Assembly (NCBI RefSeq): GCF_001522545.3
Contig: NC_031770.1
Location: 17,028,751 to 17,092,750, forward strand
Length of the DNA stretch: 64,000 bases
Direction of reading: 5' to 3'
Source of the DNA: Parus major
Lineage: Eukaryota > Chordata > Aves > Passeriformes > Paridae
Below are positions 25,101 to 35,423 of the stretch, in pieces. Each line of letters opens with the position of its first letter. The first letter of the stretch is position 1. Made by a program: the position numbers and the translations under genes. Under the pieces are notes generated by a model that was given only the letters and a program-made list of their open reading frames with translations, made no database searches and was not told the DNA's origin.

Positions 25101-28100
25101 GGACCACTCTGGCTGCAATGGAGACTATCTCAGCTCCATCGCATCCCTCCAAACAGACGGCATCAGCTGCCAGTCCTGAAAGCCCAGTGGAAATCCCAAA
25201 TCCTTATCTAAGCACAGAATCAGAAAAAGAAACAGCTGCTTCCATGCCAGAACCAGCTATTGCTGAGGAGACAGAAAGCACAGCAGCAGAGCAGAGTGAA
25301 GCTGCTCTTCCCCCCGTGCCTTTGGACACTGTACCTGAAGCTGTATCAGACTGCGATGAACTCTCACAGCCCAAACCAGAAGAACCAAACCTAGAAGCTC
25401 CACTGCCACTGGAGGTGTACATGGAAGAATATCCTCCCTACCCACCTCCTCCCTATCCATCAGGGGAACCAGAGAGTTTGGGAGAGGACTCATTCAATAT
25501 GAGGCCTCCTGAAGTTACTGGACAATTTTCCTTGCCTCCTGTAAGTATGAGCTTACAACTGGGGTGTCCTGTCAATAAATCATCTCAAGTGCTGCCATTA
25601 ACCCTGAGCATTGTGTTGTAGAGCTCAGGCAGATGTGGGAGAACAGTCTCACTGTCTAGAAGTCACTCTCTGGGTATCTCTTCTATTTGTGTGATGCTCT
25701 TATCTCCAGGCTGCATAACAGTAATGAAAAGTCTCTTGTCCCTAGAACTAATGACATAATGAGAAGTTTCAAACAGAATACACAAATAGTAAAACTCTAC
25801 AGAGCTGTAAAGAACATTCCTTATAGAAGTCTGCCTACACCCATATTCTCTTCAAGAAAAATTAATGCTGATTTTATTTTTATTTTTTTTTCCTTGAGAT
25901 ACAGATTTCACAAGCATTTCCCACTATTGCTAATATGAGCTGGGGACTAACTTTCTTAATCCTAGATTGCATTTTTTATCTGAAAGTGCTTTTCTTGAAA
26001 AATATGGAGGAACAGACTTGTTTAGTTTCTGCATTAAAAACTCATTAGTAGACATCAGCTGTTTGTACTTCTACTGAATGTTTCCTGAATTTCTTTGAAA
26101 TTTTTTCTTTCTTTCTTTCTGATTTAACATCAGTCTACTCTCAAGTTGCATCAAAATGGAATTTCTTGGGGCTGAGAGGAGGCAGCATTTTTACCATTTT
26201 ATTTTGCAAATTTGTATCTGTGTGTGGTATGATGTTATCTCACTGTTGTAGAACAAAAATGCTTAATGATTCTGGTTTCTCAAAGACTTTCTTTAAAAAC
26301 CTATCAAGAGTAGATTTTTGATAGTTTTGATAACCTGATACATGAAAGTGGTTTTTTTCCTCTATCACTTCAGTGCAAAGGAGTTCAAAGGTTTAAATGT
26401 GCTTTTTAACCTTGTAATTTGTGTTGGAGACATTTTGTGTGTTCATTCTTTAAAGATTTTGTTCTTGCTCCCTTTTACAAGGAAACTTGAGTGGTAGGAT
26501 TTCCTGAATTATGAGAACTCATTTCTGCTTGGCTTTGTAATATTTCTGCAATGATGAGAAGAAACCAGCCCAACTTCCTGATTTCATATTTAAATCCGTG
26601 GGTAGTTCTGCCAGGCTCACTCTTGAAAAAGCCCCTACTTTTGATATGATGTACAAATCTACAGGCAGAAGAGAATTTCATGGGAATCTCTACTTATATA
26701 TCTTATCTCCACATGCCTGCTCTTGTGGAATATGAGTCAGTTCTATTCATCTTTGCCTGGACATCTGTCAGAAATTTACATACCCTCGTGAATAGTGTTA
26801 TTGCTGCTGCCCAGGCAGCTGGGCGAGCGCTGAGCTAATGCGAGCGTGTTCCCTAAAGGAACGGCTACAGGCTCAGCTATAGAAATACTTGGTTCCCAGT
26901 ATCAATGGGAGCATCTAAAGCAATTCTACACTTGGTTCTATATTTCACCAAAACCATTTTCTATCACTCTTGGCTCCTGTTAACCTCTGCTATATTTACA
27001 AAAATGCTAATAACTTTACATCAGCACTTAAAGTAGTGTACTTTGTGGAGTGGGCTGCTTGGTTTAATAGCTATAAGAGTTAATGGTAAAACTGTCCAAA
27101 CAACAAGGAAAAATTGCATCTTTTCCTGATATTTAGTAGTTTTGTTGCTTTGTTGATGTTTGAGCAAGGTTTCTGTGTGAGAGTTAAATAGTGACCTTGT
27201 CCAGAGATAAAGGCAGAGATCTTTCATAACATGCTTAACCTAATGTATTCATAATGTGTCTGGGCACTGGTAAAAAAATACTATAAATTTCCTGTTGAAC
27301 ACTCTTCTAGTCGATTATTTCTGCTTTCATTCCCAAAGAAGCAGTCTTGCATTCATCTTCTTTCCAGGAAAAAGTGCCTGTAACTTGTGTTGCCTCTTCA
27401 CAGGGGAAGAGGACGAACTTGCGTAAGACTGGCTCCGAAAGGATTGGGCATGGAATGAGAGTGAAATTCAATCCCTTGGCATTGCTTCTAGATTCATCTT
27501 TGGAGGGGGAGTTTGACCTTGTGCAGAGAATAATTTATGAGGTACAAATGCTAACTTGTAAGATAAAGAGTTTCAATACTGATTGAAACCAGGTAGTCAT
27601 AGCTTTTCTGGACTAGTGCAGAATCTAGATCTGTTCTTAAGGAGATAAATCCTAACAGGTTCTAAGTGATCACATTTAGTGGTTGATTTTAAGTGTGTTA
27701 AATCCACAGTGGATTTTTAGGATCAAGACTATAAAATTTGCAGGACACCTTTTTCTCATTTTTTTATGTAGTGCATCATAGTTATCAGATAATTTGATAG
27801 GCAAAATCCATGTGAACTTTGCTCACAGTTAAATAGACGTATATCAGAAATTTGTTAAAAGTACTTTTAGTAAGTTACTAAGATCCTCTTTCTCTGAACC
27901 ACACTGTTAAAGGGAGACTGCAAGCTTAAATATGAGTCTTGATGCAAAACTGGTAGTGGTTGTGGTCTTCTTGCTCATGTCCTACCTAGAAATGCATCAC
28001 AAATTCATATTTCAGAATAAGACAACTGATTTTTGTATGAGAAGAGGTGTTTATTCCAGGGAGTTTCACCTGAATGTGATTGGTTCTTTTCTGGCTGGCC

Positions 28101-31100
28101 AGGTGGAAGATCCTAGCATGCCCAATGATGAAGGAATTACTGCTCTGCACAACGCTGTGTGTGCTGGGCACACGGAAATCGTGAAGTTCCTGGTGCAGTT
28201 TGGGGTGAACGTGAATGCTGCAGACAGCGATGGATGGTAAGGGTTTCATTAAGTGGTTGCTTTTGGATGTTCTTCCACAAGAGTCAGGACTTGGGAGCTG
28301 CTGCAGGTCCCTCAGAATGTCCCTCTGTGGAGCTGGCAGTGAGTTTTCTTTCCAAAGTGGAGCAACAGCAGTTCTCAGTGGGGCATCATATGGGCCTGTG
28401 CAGATGGGAAAATAGGGAAATTATGGCAATATTCCCTTATGAAAAGAAATGCTGTAGGGGTGGACACAGTTGTCAGGAAATTGCTCTGTTTCCTTGAGAT
28501 ATTGAAGACAGCTTATAATGAGCCTTATGCTGAAATTCCCAATATCCTTTGTGAGGTAACCTATAACTTACCTGTGCTCTGGGCAGTATCTAGCCCTGCA
28601 AACTCTCCCCAGTTCTTTGTCCAATATCAGCCAACTTGAAACCAAAGTGGAAAACCACAACCCTCAAACAAGGCTTGCAGCTGATAATGTATTACAAATC
28701 CTTTTTACAAATAACCAGGGAGATTATTTATGGAAGGCTGGTGCAGGGGGTGGTGATTTTACTGTTATTTCTGCCTATAACAGAAGTGCTGGAGGCCTAA
28801 AACTGAATAAAGATGCTTGTGCTCCCTCAACCTGAGGGGTTATCACAATTATGTGCACTTGTCACAAAGTCAAATCTTGAAGTAATTATCTAAATTGTAA
28901 GAGGCATGATGTCAGAAAGATTTGAGTGGGTTTTTAATATTGATTAATTTTTTAATTTTCAGTGCCTTAATGAATGTTCCTAAAATGTTAATAGGTTGTA
29001 GAAAGGTAGAATAACTGGAGATCTGTATGGGAACTTAGCTTTAGGGCTCAAGCAGCTCTCAGTAGCTCCTGTTAGCTGTGAAAAGCGATTGCTCTTGACA
29101 TGCTGGGTTAAGTGCTGTGCTGGGAAACCCTCAGCAGGGCGGAGCTGGTTGCCCAGGGTCCTGGTCCTGCAGGCGTGGATGCCCTTTGCTCCCATGGGAG
29201 TGAAGTGCCATCCTTTTGTCCTTGCCTTGCAGGACCCCTCTGCACTGTGCAGCATCCTGCAATAACGTGCAGGTGTGCAAGTTCCTGGTGGAGTCGGGGG
29301 CAGCTGTCTTTGCCATGACCTACAGTGACATGCAGACGGCCGCGGACAAGTGCGAGGAGATGGAGGAAGGCTACACACAGTGCTCCCAGTTCTTGTATGG
29401 TGAGTGTCATCCCTGAGTCCTGGAGCACACCAGGGGCTCCCCTGCTGCCTCTCAGCTCTTTTGTGCATGAGGAGGGGTAAGTGGCACACTCAGGTGCCTG
29501 TGCCACAGGTTCCTTCTGCAAAGTGAGAGGTTTTGGTCAGCTTCCTGTTACAGAATTTTATTGCAGAGAGAGAGTTCCATCGAGATTAACTTTATAATAC
29601 TCACCCTGTGCAGGAGATCTGAGTAACAAAAGGTTTCCCTGCATTAATAGTGTTGAGTGAAGCATGTGCATTGACAGATATACCAATTAGGTGAATCTTG
29701 CCACATAAGAACAACTTCTACATGAAAACAAAAGTGACATGGATGTGTCAGTAAGCAGTTCCAGCTGTTAGCTGGTGTCTTGAAACGAGGACTAATGTGC
29801 ACCTTAGAACCAGAAAAGGTATTGCCAAGTTCCTACCTTGATGGATGTTAGCAAGCACTGAATTTGACTTTACCTTCCTGACTTTTTTCTTGACTTGCAT
29901 TTAAAAAGAAATCCCAGATTAAATTTAGATTTTATTCAAATAGTAAGGCTGCAGAGATACTATCTTTGAATGGAGAAAACTAATTCCCCCTAGGGGGTGA
30001 TGAGTATTAGTCAATGAGGTTTTACATTGCTTTTACTGTATGTTTTGTGTGTAATGAGGTTTTAAATTACTTTTCTCTGTTTTGTATGTAGCTCATGTCC
30101 CCTAGGCACGTACCAGCTGGTGTGTCATCTCTCTGCAAGAGTTTAGAGTAACAGCAATGTAACACAACAGAAAAAGCTGTAAAACTGCCTTTCTGCTTTT
30201 ATGGCACAGGCGAGAGCTGAGTTGCTTTAAGCTGCTCAGCCAGGAGATTTCAAAGCAGTCTGTCCAGCTGTCCTCACTAAGCTTGAAACTGTGTCTTTGG
30301 TGCCAAATATATAGTTTTCTCTATAAAGGGAGGAAGCCTTTTTAACTGGCATCAAAATTTGTAGGCTAAGCAAAATTACATTTGCTTTTGTATCCAGACT
30401 CCAAGGGAGGTCGTTGACACTAAATTCACAAGGAAGATTGCAGGACTAGATAAAAATACTATTTGCCTAATATTCTAATATTTTAAACTTGTCTTAACTC
30501 ACATATGAATTAAGAGGTGGTATATTTGTGTTGAACCACTCTAGAGGGATTTCTTTCAGGAATATGTCTAATTCTTAAATTCGGTTAGACTGCCCATGAG
30601 ATCTTGTGGAAAGGGGGTCCATGGTCTCATTATATACAGCATGAAGAAATACATTATTTTTGTTTGTGGGGTTTTTATGACCTGCCATCTGCTGATTTCA
30701 CTTGATACTCTGGTTTTTGTTGAGTTTGGGATCTTTTTGTGTTGTGAGATACTTTCTGATGGGTCCTGAAAGGACTGTAAGGCTTTGGCCTATTGCCAGT
30801 TCTTCCGGATTGAAACTGCTGAAACTGTCTCTTGATATATTGGCTGTTCAGCTATCAAAGTTCCATATTGTTCCATCAGAAATTAATCTTATTTCTAAGA
30901 CTAGTACTGGTTGCCTGTAGTTACTGGAAGAAATTATTCTCTGCCTAAAACTGCTTCTGTAAAAGAAGTTTGGGAATGTGTATCTGTTTCCAGAACTCCA
31001 TTAAAACATGGATCTCTAAACTCATTATCAAGCTAATAAACCCTGGTGTAATTCATTGATTCACCTAATCTTTTTTTGTTGCAAATGATGTCCAATGTCA

Positions 31101-34100
31101 TGCAAGAGGCACAGGTGGGTTTAAATAAAACCAGTCATCCTTTAGCATTGATTAGGTGACAGGTCTGATGCTGCATAAATATGGATGTTTTCACTTTCTG
31201 AAGTGTAATGCCTGTGCTGGCTCTGTGCCCCACTACCCTGGTGTGACTATTAACACCCCTTTAGGACACCACATGCATTGTGTGAATCTTCTTTGTCTAC
31301 TTTGATGCTCGGTGCTCAATCTTCCCTTCCACATGGGTGCAGAGCAGGGCTTTGGCCAAACCTCTACTTACACCAAGTGCAAAGCAAGGGAAGAGTTTCT
31401 CTGAGTAGAGTTTACCATGCTCTGGAAGTAATTTAATGTTATGGGCTGAGCTGGTGTGCAGAAGTAAAGAACTTGATTTGAGCAGATGCTTGCTTTAGCA
31501 GATGTAGGTGGTAATAGGTACATGACAAAAAGGAAAAGGACAGGTTTTGTGATACAGTGTGCAATGTACTCTCTGCTCCTGAAAATACAAAACCAACCAA
31601 CCAAAAAAACCCCAACAGTAGAATTCAGTATTTTAAGATAATTACTCAAGAGAAAATCAGCTGGTGTACAAACTAAGATCCCTTTTCCAGTTTTCTGCTT
31701 AGAGGCTGAGGAATGTGTACAGAAAGAAAAGTATCATCTCTGGCTACAGCTGTAAAATGAGCAAGTTCTGAATAGCCTTGCAGGGTGCATTTGTATACTC
31801 CAAAACAGCTTGGTCCAGAAATAGTTTAACAGACTTGTGTTTCTGAAGGCAGTGTTTAAAACAAGCAAAAAAGAAACAGTAATGAAGAACTGCTGAGATA
31901 ACCAAAAGCAGCTGCAGAGTAGCAGGCAAATCTCTCAGGTCTGAGATGCAGCTTGCTTTAAAGTTCTGAAATAAAATGGCCCAGGTGGCAAATGACACCA
32001 TACACATCAAAATTACAGTGCTGGTCTACCCAAGCAGGTATTGCTATCTCCCTGTGACAGAAAGATGTTACTGTTGCACTAAGGGTACAGAAAGTGTTTC
32101 TTGCTCATCACTTAGGTCTAGAAAATGTGAACACAAAAATATAACCTTTTGTCAATCAGTGCTGCGCTCCCCATTTGCCTTGTATTTTCTGAGCATGTTT
32201 AAGGAAGGAACCTGTCTGCTCTAAGTAGTTTCACAAAGCCATTTCTTCCAGGACCAACTCTGAATAGGCAGTAAGGTAGAAATTTTGGTTTGTTTTTTTT
32301 CTTTCCCTGGCCTGTCTTCCAGTAAGAATAAATGAGTCTTCCCTCCTGTTGTCCTTTCTATTTATGTATTTTCCTTTCATTCAAGCTGCTCTGTGTTTTC
32401 AATGGTGCAGGAGTGCAGGAGAAGATGGGGATCATGAACAAAGGAGTGATTTATGGACTCTGGGATTATGAGGCTCAGAATGATGACGAGCTGTCCATGA
32501 AGGAAGGAGACTGCATGACAATCCTGCGCAGGGAGGATGAGGAGGAGATCGAATGGTGGTGGGCACGGCTGAATGACAAGGAAGGCTACGTGCCCCGAAA
32601 CCTACTAGGGGTGAGTCCTGGCTACTTCCAGAGCCAAAAAAACCCACCCCAGCATGTGGAGTGTACACAGCATTGTATTCTCATTGGATCTTGTCCATCA
32701 AGGTGCAGCTTTAAGAGTCAAGAGGAAGGAGTTGACATTTTCCATCTTTATTTAGGGAGTTGAATACCTTGGCAGAGTGAGTTAATACCCTCTGTTTAAG
32801 GTACTTAACACAAATTAATGGGTGCACAAAAGAACAATAGCATCACCATTCTGCAATACACACCAGGCTCTAATACCAATCTTGTTCCACCATCTTAGAG
32901 GAAAATAAACCCCTTTTATCTGAATATGACATGTGAATATGATTTTCTTGAGCATGTTCTCAGGCACGTGGGGTGATTTTGGGGCTGTCCTGTGTAGGGC
33001 CAGGAGCTGGACTCAATTATTCCTTGGAGGTCCCTTCCAACTCGGGATATTCTATGATTGTTTGAGAACAAAACGAGCTTTCCATGTTTCAAAAAAGTGA
33101 TGTACTGGCACAAAGGGCCTTCAGAACTGAAACTTGCATGAAGAGTGAGTCATGAATCCTTCCCTGTGTATACAGGGCACCTTTTGATCCAAGGGGGACA
33201 AACACTGCAAAAATCTAGGTTATCTTTTTTCCTAGTGTTGGGAAACAGATTACATTGCTCAGTAAAGGCAGATCTTTGTTTCCTCCTATGCTTTTTAAGT
33301 AACATTTCACCATATGTCTGAGGCCTTACATGAATGGCCTCTCCTTCTCTCATCACCTTTTGTATTGCCTTTTATTAAAAACAACTGTGTACAAATAAGA
33401 TACTTTCAATTATGTCCCTGTATTTCTCCTCACAGCTGAGTTGCTAGAAAACGGTGGCAGATGGATACATATATAAAAATTCCATTAAGCTTTTCTTTTT
33501 TTGCAGTTCTAGCTGCCTTGGTGTTGGAGATAAGAGGTTCTCCAAGATTAACCACTGTGAATTTTAGCTGATTGATGTATGATGCTTGAAAGAGGCTGAA
33601 CCTCCTTCCTCATGCAGATAATCCTTACTCTTAAACTGGTTAGATTTTGCAGAGCGACTCTATCTAATGCAAAATCACTTTTCATGTCTGTATCCTTTCC
33701 AGGTCAGGCCTACATACTGTGTACTGAAAAATCCTCCCTAACACAATACTCCTGCTCAGTTTTTTCCTCTCCAAAGTAAACATTTCTAAATTGAGAGCAG
33801 CCATCAGCCCTGCACAGTGAGGTTAAAATGGCAGCTGTTTGATTTTTGCCTGCCCCAGGGTGAATTATGCACATAGTGCTTGTTCATAAGCTTGTGCTCT
33901 GAGCCTGAGCACAGGTGTGTAAGAACACAAGGAACATCTGTGCTTCTAAGAAAAAAACCAAAACACAAGGCAGCACATTTTAAACTGGGAATCAAAACTA
34001 ACCCTTATAAGCACAACACAATCCCAACAGAATCTTTGTGGGAAACTATACAGTATTTATTAACTGTGACACTCCTGTGTCTGTTCAGTTGTTCTAGTGC

Positions 34101-35423
34101 TGACACTGAAATATCCTGTGGTGGTTCTCCAAAGCACTTACTGGCCTCTTAATATAGCAGCTGAGTTCTAGTCTATGATGTTCCCCAATAAAGAAAACAT
34201 TTGGTAGATTAATATATTCTTGTTCTTATCATAGTTACTTTATCCTTTTGCAGTCAGGTGTACTGAATAAAAAAAAAGATTATATTTTCTATATCAGCAC
34301 TCTACCCTTCTTAGTGACTCCCTAGCTCCCTAAGCTAATAAGAGACTGCTGTCAAAGGGAGTCTTTTGAGCACTGTCAGGTGTTACTGCAACTGACTGAC
34401 TTCCCTGAAGAATGGTGAAATCACAGCAGGCTGTGGTGGAGACAGACACAAGGAGACAGACCTTGTGGTGAAGTTGCTGGCCTTGTCTTAGTCACTGGGA
34501 AAAGAAGAAAGCCAGAGTCTGGTTAAGGAGAGAACAGGGCAGCTTTAAGGAGAGCTTTAGATGGGAAATTCTGTGATGCTTTGCCATTTAGAGCAGGGAG
34601 GATTCATCTCTCTTAACTGTATGAAGTGTATCCTCCTGTTTTCATCTGCTAGTGGCCAAAATACTTTTCAGAACAGCAGCTGTTCCCTAAACCCCCTTGC
34701 AAGTGGGAGCCAACAGCTTCCCAGGCATCCTGTCCCTGCTGTGTGCTGTCCCAAGCTGTGTCCTGTCAGTTGTCCCCTGCACCCCTGCCTGTGTGGCCAG
34801 GATGTGTGAGCAGCCCAGGGGCCACAGGCTGGCAGGGACCAATTTCCTGCTGGCAGGGCATTCATGGAACTGGCCACCCACCCTCCACTCCCTAAAGCAC
34901 AGCTCCTCCACTTCCATGGCCCTTCTGCAGACAGATGTTTCCAGCTTGCCCAAAGCTATACTGCCATAAAAGCTGATAGGTGAGAGAAAGCAAACCAGGC
35001 TTGAATACCTTTCTGGTCCCATTTATAGAACAGGGAACAATCCCACAGTTCACTGAACACAGAGGTCTCTTGACTTACAAAGGCACATGCTTTTCCTGGC
35101 CCACCCATCTGGGTAGAGCTGAAAGTACTCACTTATGTGCTGTACAGTACCTCCCCATTGTACTGACATGGTCGGTATTTTTTTAAGCCTGCCTAAGACT
35201 GCTAAATTCATATTTGTCAGTGCCCTGGGTGTTTTTTATAACCATGCCTTTGCTACTATGGATTACATTAGAATTTTAGCACCAAAGGGAAAGGGGGTTT
35301 TGTTCCTTTATTTTTTCTTTTTAAAAAAAGTAACCTTTTAAAGTACTAAAATTTTAAACCTCATTTCTGTTTTACCCTCAGCTGTATCCGAGGATTAAAC
35401 CTAGACAAAGAAGCTTGGCATGA
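4034..35423 (+). CDS. TP53BP2: TP53BP2 (ASPP2), 17 coding exons, 5' end outside window
   Basis: This gene encodes ASPP2, a cytoplasmic and nuclear scaffold that binds p53-family proteins, PP1, YAP, RAS and polarity factors and promotes p53-dependent apoptosis (family knowledge). The seventeen exons join in phase to 1140 codons; human ASPP2 has 1128. Visible parts, numbered from the Met at 4034, are an N-terminal ubiquitin-like/RAS-association fold (about 1-85), a Gln/Glu/Lys-rich coiled coil (about 120-320), and a Ser/Pro-rich middle containing the YAP-type PPPPYP motif. After these come the PP1-binding RVKF motif in the exon at 27404, ankyrin repeats (about 935-1060) and an SH3 domain (about 1070-1130) ending in RQRSLA. 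The human protein has a few residues before the first Met seen here, so an upstream first exon is expected left of position 1. All introns are GT-AG. The CDS is intact, with no stop or frameshift. Identification is firm; exact ends rest on reading by eye. Confidence 0.97.
5985..6728 (-). mobile_element. CR1 LINE, 5'-truncated copy in TP53BP2 intron
   Basis: Read on the minus strand this is the familiar 3' portion of a bird CR1 retroposon. Plus-strand landmarks are ATCATTGAGCCCAACC near 5999, GAAATTCTTCCTTGTGTCCAA near 6160, GAAGAGACCAATCCCCACC near 6235 and GTGAGGGGCCCAGAACTGAA near 6431. It is antisense to TP53BP2. The 5' end is truncated, as is usual for CR1, and the terminal 8-base repeat is lost. 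Ends are approximate. Confidence 0.92.
8391..8406. repeat. Poly-A run
   Basis: A run of about sixteen A lies in the intron before the exon at 9509. Confidence 0.9.
9509..9622 (+). CDS. TP53BP2: TP53BP2 coding exon b (residues 50-87)
   Basis: The acceptor is TTTTCAG and the donor GTAGGT at 9623. It encodes [18 protein letters not shown] and [11 protein letters not shown], the second half of the N-terminal ubiquitin-like fold. It enters and leaves in phase 1. Confidence 0.95.
9623..11140 (+). other. TP53BP2: TP53BP2 intron, 1.5 kb, nothing recognised
   Basis: AT-rich non-coding sequence without a recognised repeat. A short direct repeat, TATTGGTTAAGCTGT, occurs twice near 10876-10910. Confidence 0.75.
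11141..11220 (+). CDS. TP53BP2: TP53BP2 coding exon c (residues 88-114)
   Basis: The acceptor is TCTATCTAG and the donor GTAAGT at 11221. It encodes [17 protein letters not shown], matching human [15 protein letters not shown]. It ends in phase 0 on GGG. An LTR element begins only about 10 bases past its donor. Confidence 0.94.
11230..11826 (+). mobile_element. ERVL-like LTR, sense to TP53BP2
   Basis: About 600 bases match the pattern of passerine ERVL-type LTRs: GGTCTGGCTGGGCTGGAGTT near the 5' end, GGGAGGGGACACAGCTAGAG, GACCCAAAGTAACCAAAGGG and ATATTCCATGGCC. A degenerate TATA-like ATACAAAAGCTG follows near 11509, an AATAAA at 11646-11651, then the 3' end CATCCAGCCAAGGTCAATCA to ACCACA. 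Family was recognised from memory. It starts about 10 bases beyond a TP53BP2 splice donor. Confidence 0.8.
11867..11900. repeat. TA-rich microsatellite
   Basis: An imperfect (TA)n tract, TATATATATATATCTACATAC and following bases, lies just inside the provirus remnant. Confidence 0.85.
11982..12002. repeat. Poly-T run
   Basis: This is an uninterrupted run of about twenty T in the provirus remnant. Confidence 0.9.
14601..15323 (+). other. TP53BP2: Right part of TP53BP2 intron after the provirus remnant
   Basis: No recognisable second LTR and no exon. It ends in the tract GGGTTTTCTTTGACAG just before the exon at 15324. Confidence 0.6.
15324..15425 (+). CDS. TP53BP2: TP53BP2 coding exon d (residues 115-148), carries internal Met120
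   Basis: The acceptor is TTCTTTGACAG and the donor GTGAGT at 15426. It encodes [18 protein letters not shown] and following Gln-rich residues, the start of the coiled coil. The ATG at 15339-15341 matches the start of the shorter human isoform (53BP2S/BBP). The exon is 34 whole codons, so skipping keeps the frame. Its first six bases are GTAAGT, so it begins with a donor consensus. Confidence 0.95.
15426..17914 (+). other. TP53BP2: TP53BP2 intron, 2.5 kb, nothing recognised
   Basis: Non-coding, with T-rich tracts near 17171-17200 and an A run near 16729. No mobile element recognised. Confidence 0.75.
17915..18089 (+). CDS. TP53BP2: TP53BP2 coding exon e (residues 149-206)
   Basis: The acceptor is GACTGCAG and the donor GTGAGT at 18090. 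It encodes [17 protein letters not shown] through KRLSNGKL, the heart of the coiled coil, almost identical to mammals. It ends in phase 1. Confidence 0.96.
18090..19460 (+). other. TP53BP2: TP53BP2 intron, 1.4 kb
   Basis: Holds the A26/T11 tract near its 3' end; otherwise nothing recognised. Confidence 0.75.
19213..19250. repeat. A26-G-T11 homopolymer inverted repeat
   Basis: Twenty-six A (19213-19238), one G, then eleven T (19240-19250) lie 210 bases upstream of the TP53BP2 exon at 19461. The two tracts are complementary. Confidence 0.95.
19461..19642 (+). CDS. TP53BP2: TP53BP2 coding exon f (residues 207-267)
   Basis: The acceptor is TTTGCAG and the donor GTAATG at 19643 (a weaker donor). 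It encodes [18 protein letters not shown] through [13 protein letters not shown], heptad-rich coiled coil. A split codon with the preceding exon restores Val. Confidence 0.96.
20017..20181 (+). CDS. TP53BP2: TP53BP2 coding exon g (residues 268-322)
   Basis: The acceptor is TTATTCAG and the donor GTAAGT at 20182. It encodes [19 protein letters not shown] through [14 protein letters not shown], the last part of the coiled coil. It is 55 whole codons. Confidence 0.96.
20589..20826 (+). CDS. TP53BP2: TP53BP2 coding exon h (residues 323-401)
   Basis: The acceptor follows an eight-C run ending CCAAG; the donor is GTAAAG at 20827. It encodes [19 protein letters not shown] and [19 protein letters not shown], like human. 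It begins the low-complexity Ser/Pro region and ends in phase 1. Confidence 0.95.
20827..22489 (+). other. TP53BP2: TP53BP2 intron, 1.7 kb, nothing recognised
   Basis: AT-rich non-coding sequence. The other introns between 19643 and 24758 are each under 0.75 kb and likewise unremarkable. Confidence 0.75.
22490..22618 (+). CDS. TP53BP2: TP53BP2 coding exon i (residues 402-444), divergent
   Basis: The acceptor is CTGTCCTAG and the donor GTATGT at 22619. It encodes a Ser/Asn-rich stretch including [10 protein letters not shown], comparable with human VGPDWSPSN. It is the least conserved exon of the gene; phase and splice sites support it. Confidence 0.87.
23030..23166 (+). CDS. TP53BP2: TP53BP2 coding exon j (residues 445-490)
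   Basis: The acceptor is CAACAACAG and the donor GTATGC at 23167. It encodes REKEKK-like [18 protein letters not shown] and [13 protein letters not shown]. Human has a few more residues (NAPPS) in the middle. The Ser/Arg-rich segment matches a phosphorylated region of ASPP2. Confidence 0.95.
23906..24395 (+). CDS. TP53BP2: TP53BP2 coding exon k (residues 491-653), Pro-rich
   Basis: The acceptor is TCTTTCAG and the donor GTAAGC at 24396. It encodes [20 protein letters not shown] and [13 protein letters not shown], then [19 protein letters not shown]. The centre ([10 protein letters not shown] and after) diverges from mammals, as expected for disordered sequence. It ends in phase 1. Confidence 0.95.
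24759..25540 (+). CDS. TP53BP2: TP53BP2 coding exon l (residues 654-914), largest exon
   Basis: The acceptor is CTCCACAG and the donor GTAAGT at 25541. It encodes the highly conserved block [20 protein letters not shown], then [21 protein letters not shown] variable acidic stretch follows, then [17 protein letters not shown], whose PPPPY motif binds WW domains of YAP in mammals. The downstream intron is GT-AG. Confidence 0.97.
25541..27403 (+). other. TP53BP2: TP53BP2 intron, 1.9 kb, with a CpG-containing patch
   Basis: Mostly AT-rich. A short patch near 26805-26875 is locally GC/CpG-rich and partly palindromic. A TTTC microsatellite lies near 26103-26120. Confidence 0.7.
27404..27541 (+). 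CDS. TP53BP2: TP53BP2 coding exon m (residues 915-960), RVKF motif
   Basis: The acceptor is TCTTCACAG and the donor GTACAA at 27542. It encodes [18 protein letters not shown], then the PP1-docking RVKF motif, then [19 protein letters not shown] leading into the first ankyrin repeat. It is 46 whole codons. Confidence 0.96.
28103..28236 (+). CDS. TP53BP2: TP53BP2 coding exon n (residues 961-1004), ankyrin repeats
   Basis: The acceptor is CTGGCCAG and the donor GTAAGG at 28237. It encodes [20 protein letters not shown] and [11 protein letters not shown], a canonical ankyrin repeat pair that forms part of the p53-binding surface. It ends in phase 2 within Trp. Confidence 0.97.
28237..29232 (+). 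other. TP53BP2: TP53BP2 intron, 1.0 kb, nothing recognised
   Basis: Non-coding. CTGAATAAAGATGCTTG near 28803 resembles the end of an LTR or transcript but no element could be delimited. Confidence 0.65.
29233..29399 (+). CDS. TP53BP2: TP53BP2 coding exon o (residues 1005-1060), ankyrin repeats
   Basis: The acceptor is CCTTGCAG and the donor GTGAGT at 29400. It encodes [20 protein letters not shown] through [12 protein letters not shown], the last ankyrin repeats, essentially identical to mammals. Confidence 0.97.
29400..32410 (+). other. TP53BP2: TP53BP2 intron, 3.0 kb, nothing recognised
   Basis: AT-rich non-coding sequence with no recognised repeat or exon. Confidence 0.75.
32411..32610 (+). 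CDS. TP53BP2: TP53BP2 coding exon p (residues 1061-1127), SH3 domain
   Basis: The acceptor is GGTGCAG and the donor GTGAGT at 32611. It encodes [20 protein letters not shown], the acidic RT-loop segment [10 protein letters not shown], the [20 protein letters not shown] core and the ligand-groove tryptophans of an SH3 domain. Confidence 0.97.
32611..35381 (+). other. TP53BP2: TP53BP2 last intron, 2.8 kb, holds a CR1 tail
   Basis: Contains the CR1 fragment at 32972-33060. The remainder is non-coding without recognised features. Confidence 0.75.
32972..33060 (+). mobile_element. CR1 LINE 3' tail fragment
   Basis: It contains GGAGCTGGACTCAATTATTCC, GGAGGTCCCTTCCAACTCGG and ATTCTATGATTG, the CR1 3' terminus with its ATTCTATG unit. 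Only about 90 bases remain, in the TP53BP2 intron before the last exon. Confidence 0.85.
35382..35423 (+). CDS. TP53BP2: TP53BP2 terminal coding exon (residues 1128-1140 and stop)
   Basis: The acceptor is TACCCTCAG. It encodes [13 protein letters not shown] followed by TGA at 35421-35423, the same C-terminus as human ASPP2. The exon continues as the 3' untranslated region. Confidence 0.97.
   Translation: MYPRIKPRQRSLA

Noticed and set aside
28610..28835. Possible LTR fragment, based on CTGAATAAAGATGCTTGTGC
   Set aside because: No TG...CA ends, duplications or other LTR landmarks could be delimited; left as a note only.
29100..29521. Several 60-169 codon frames on the - strand opposite 29.1-29.5 kb
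   Set aside because: They are shadows of the ankyrin exon at 29233-29399 and its GC-rich flanks.
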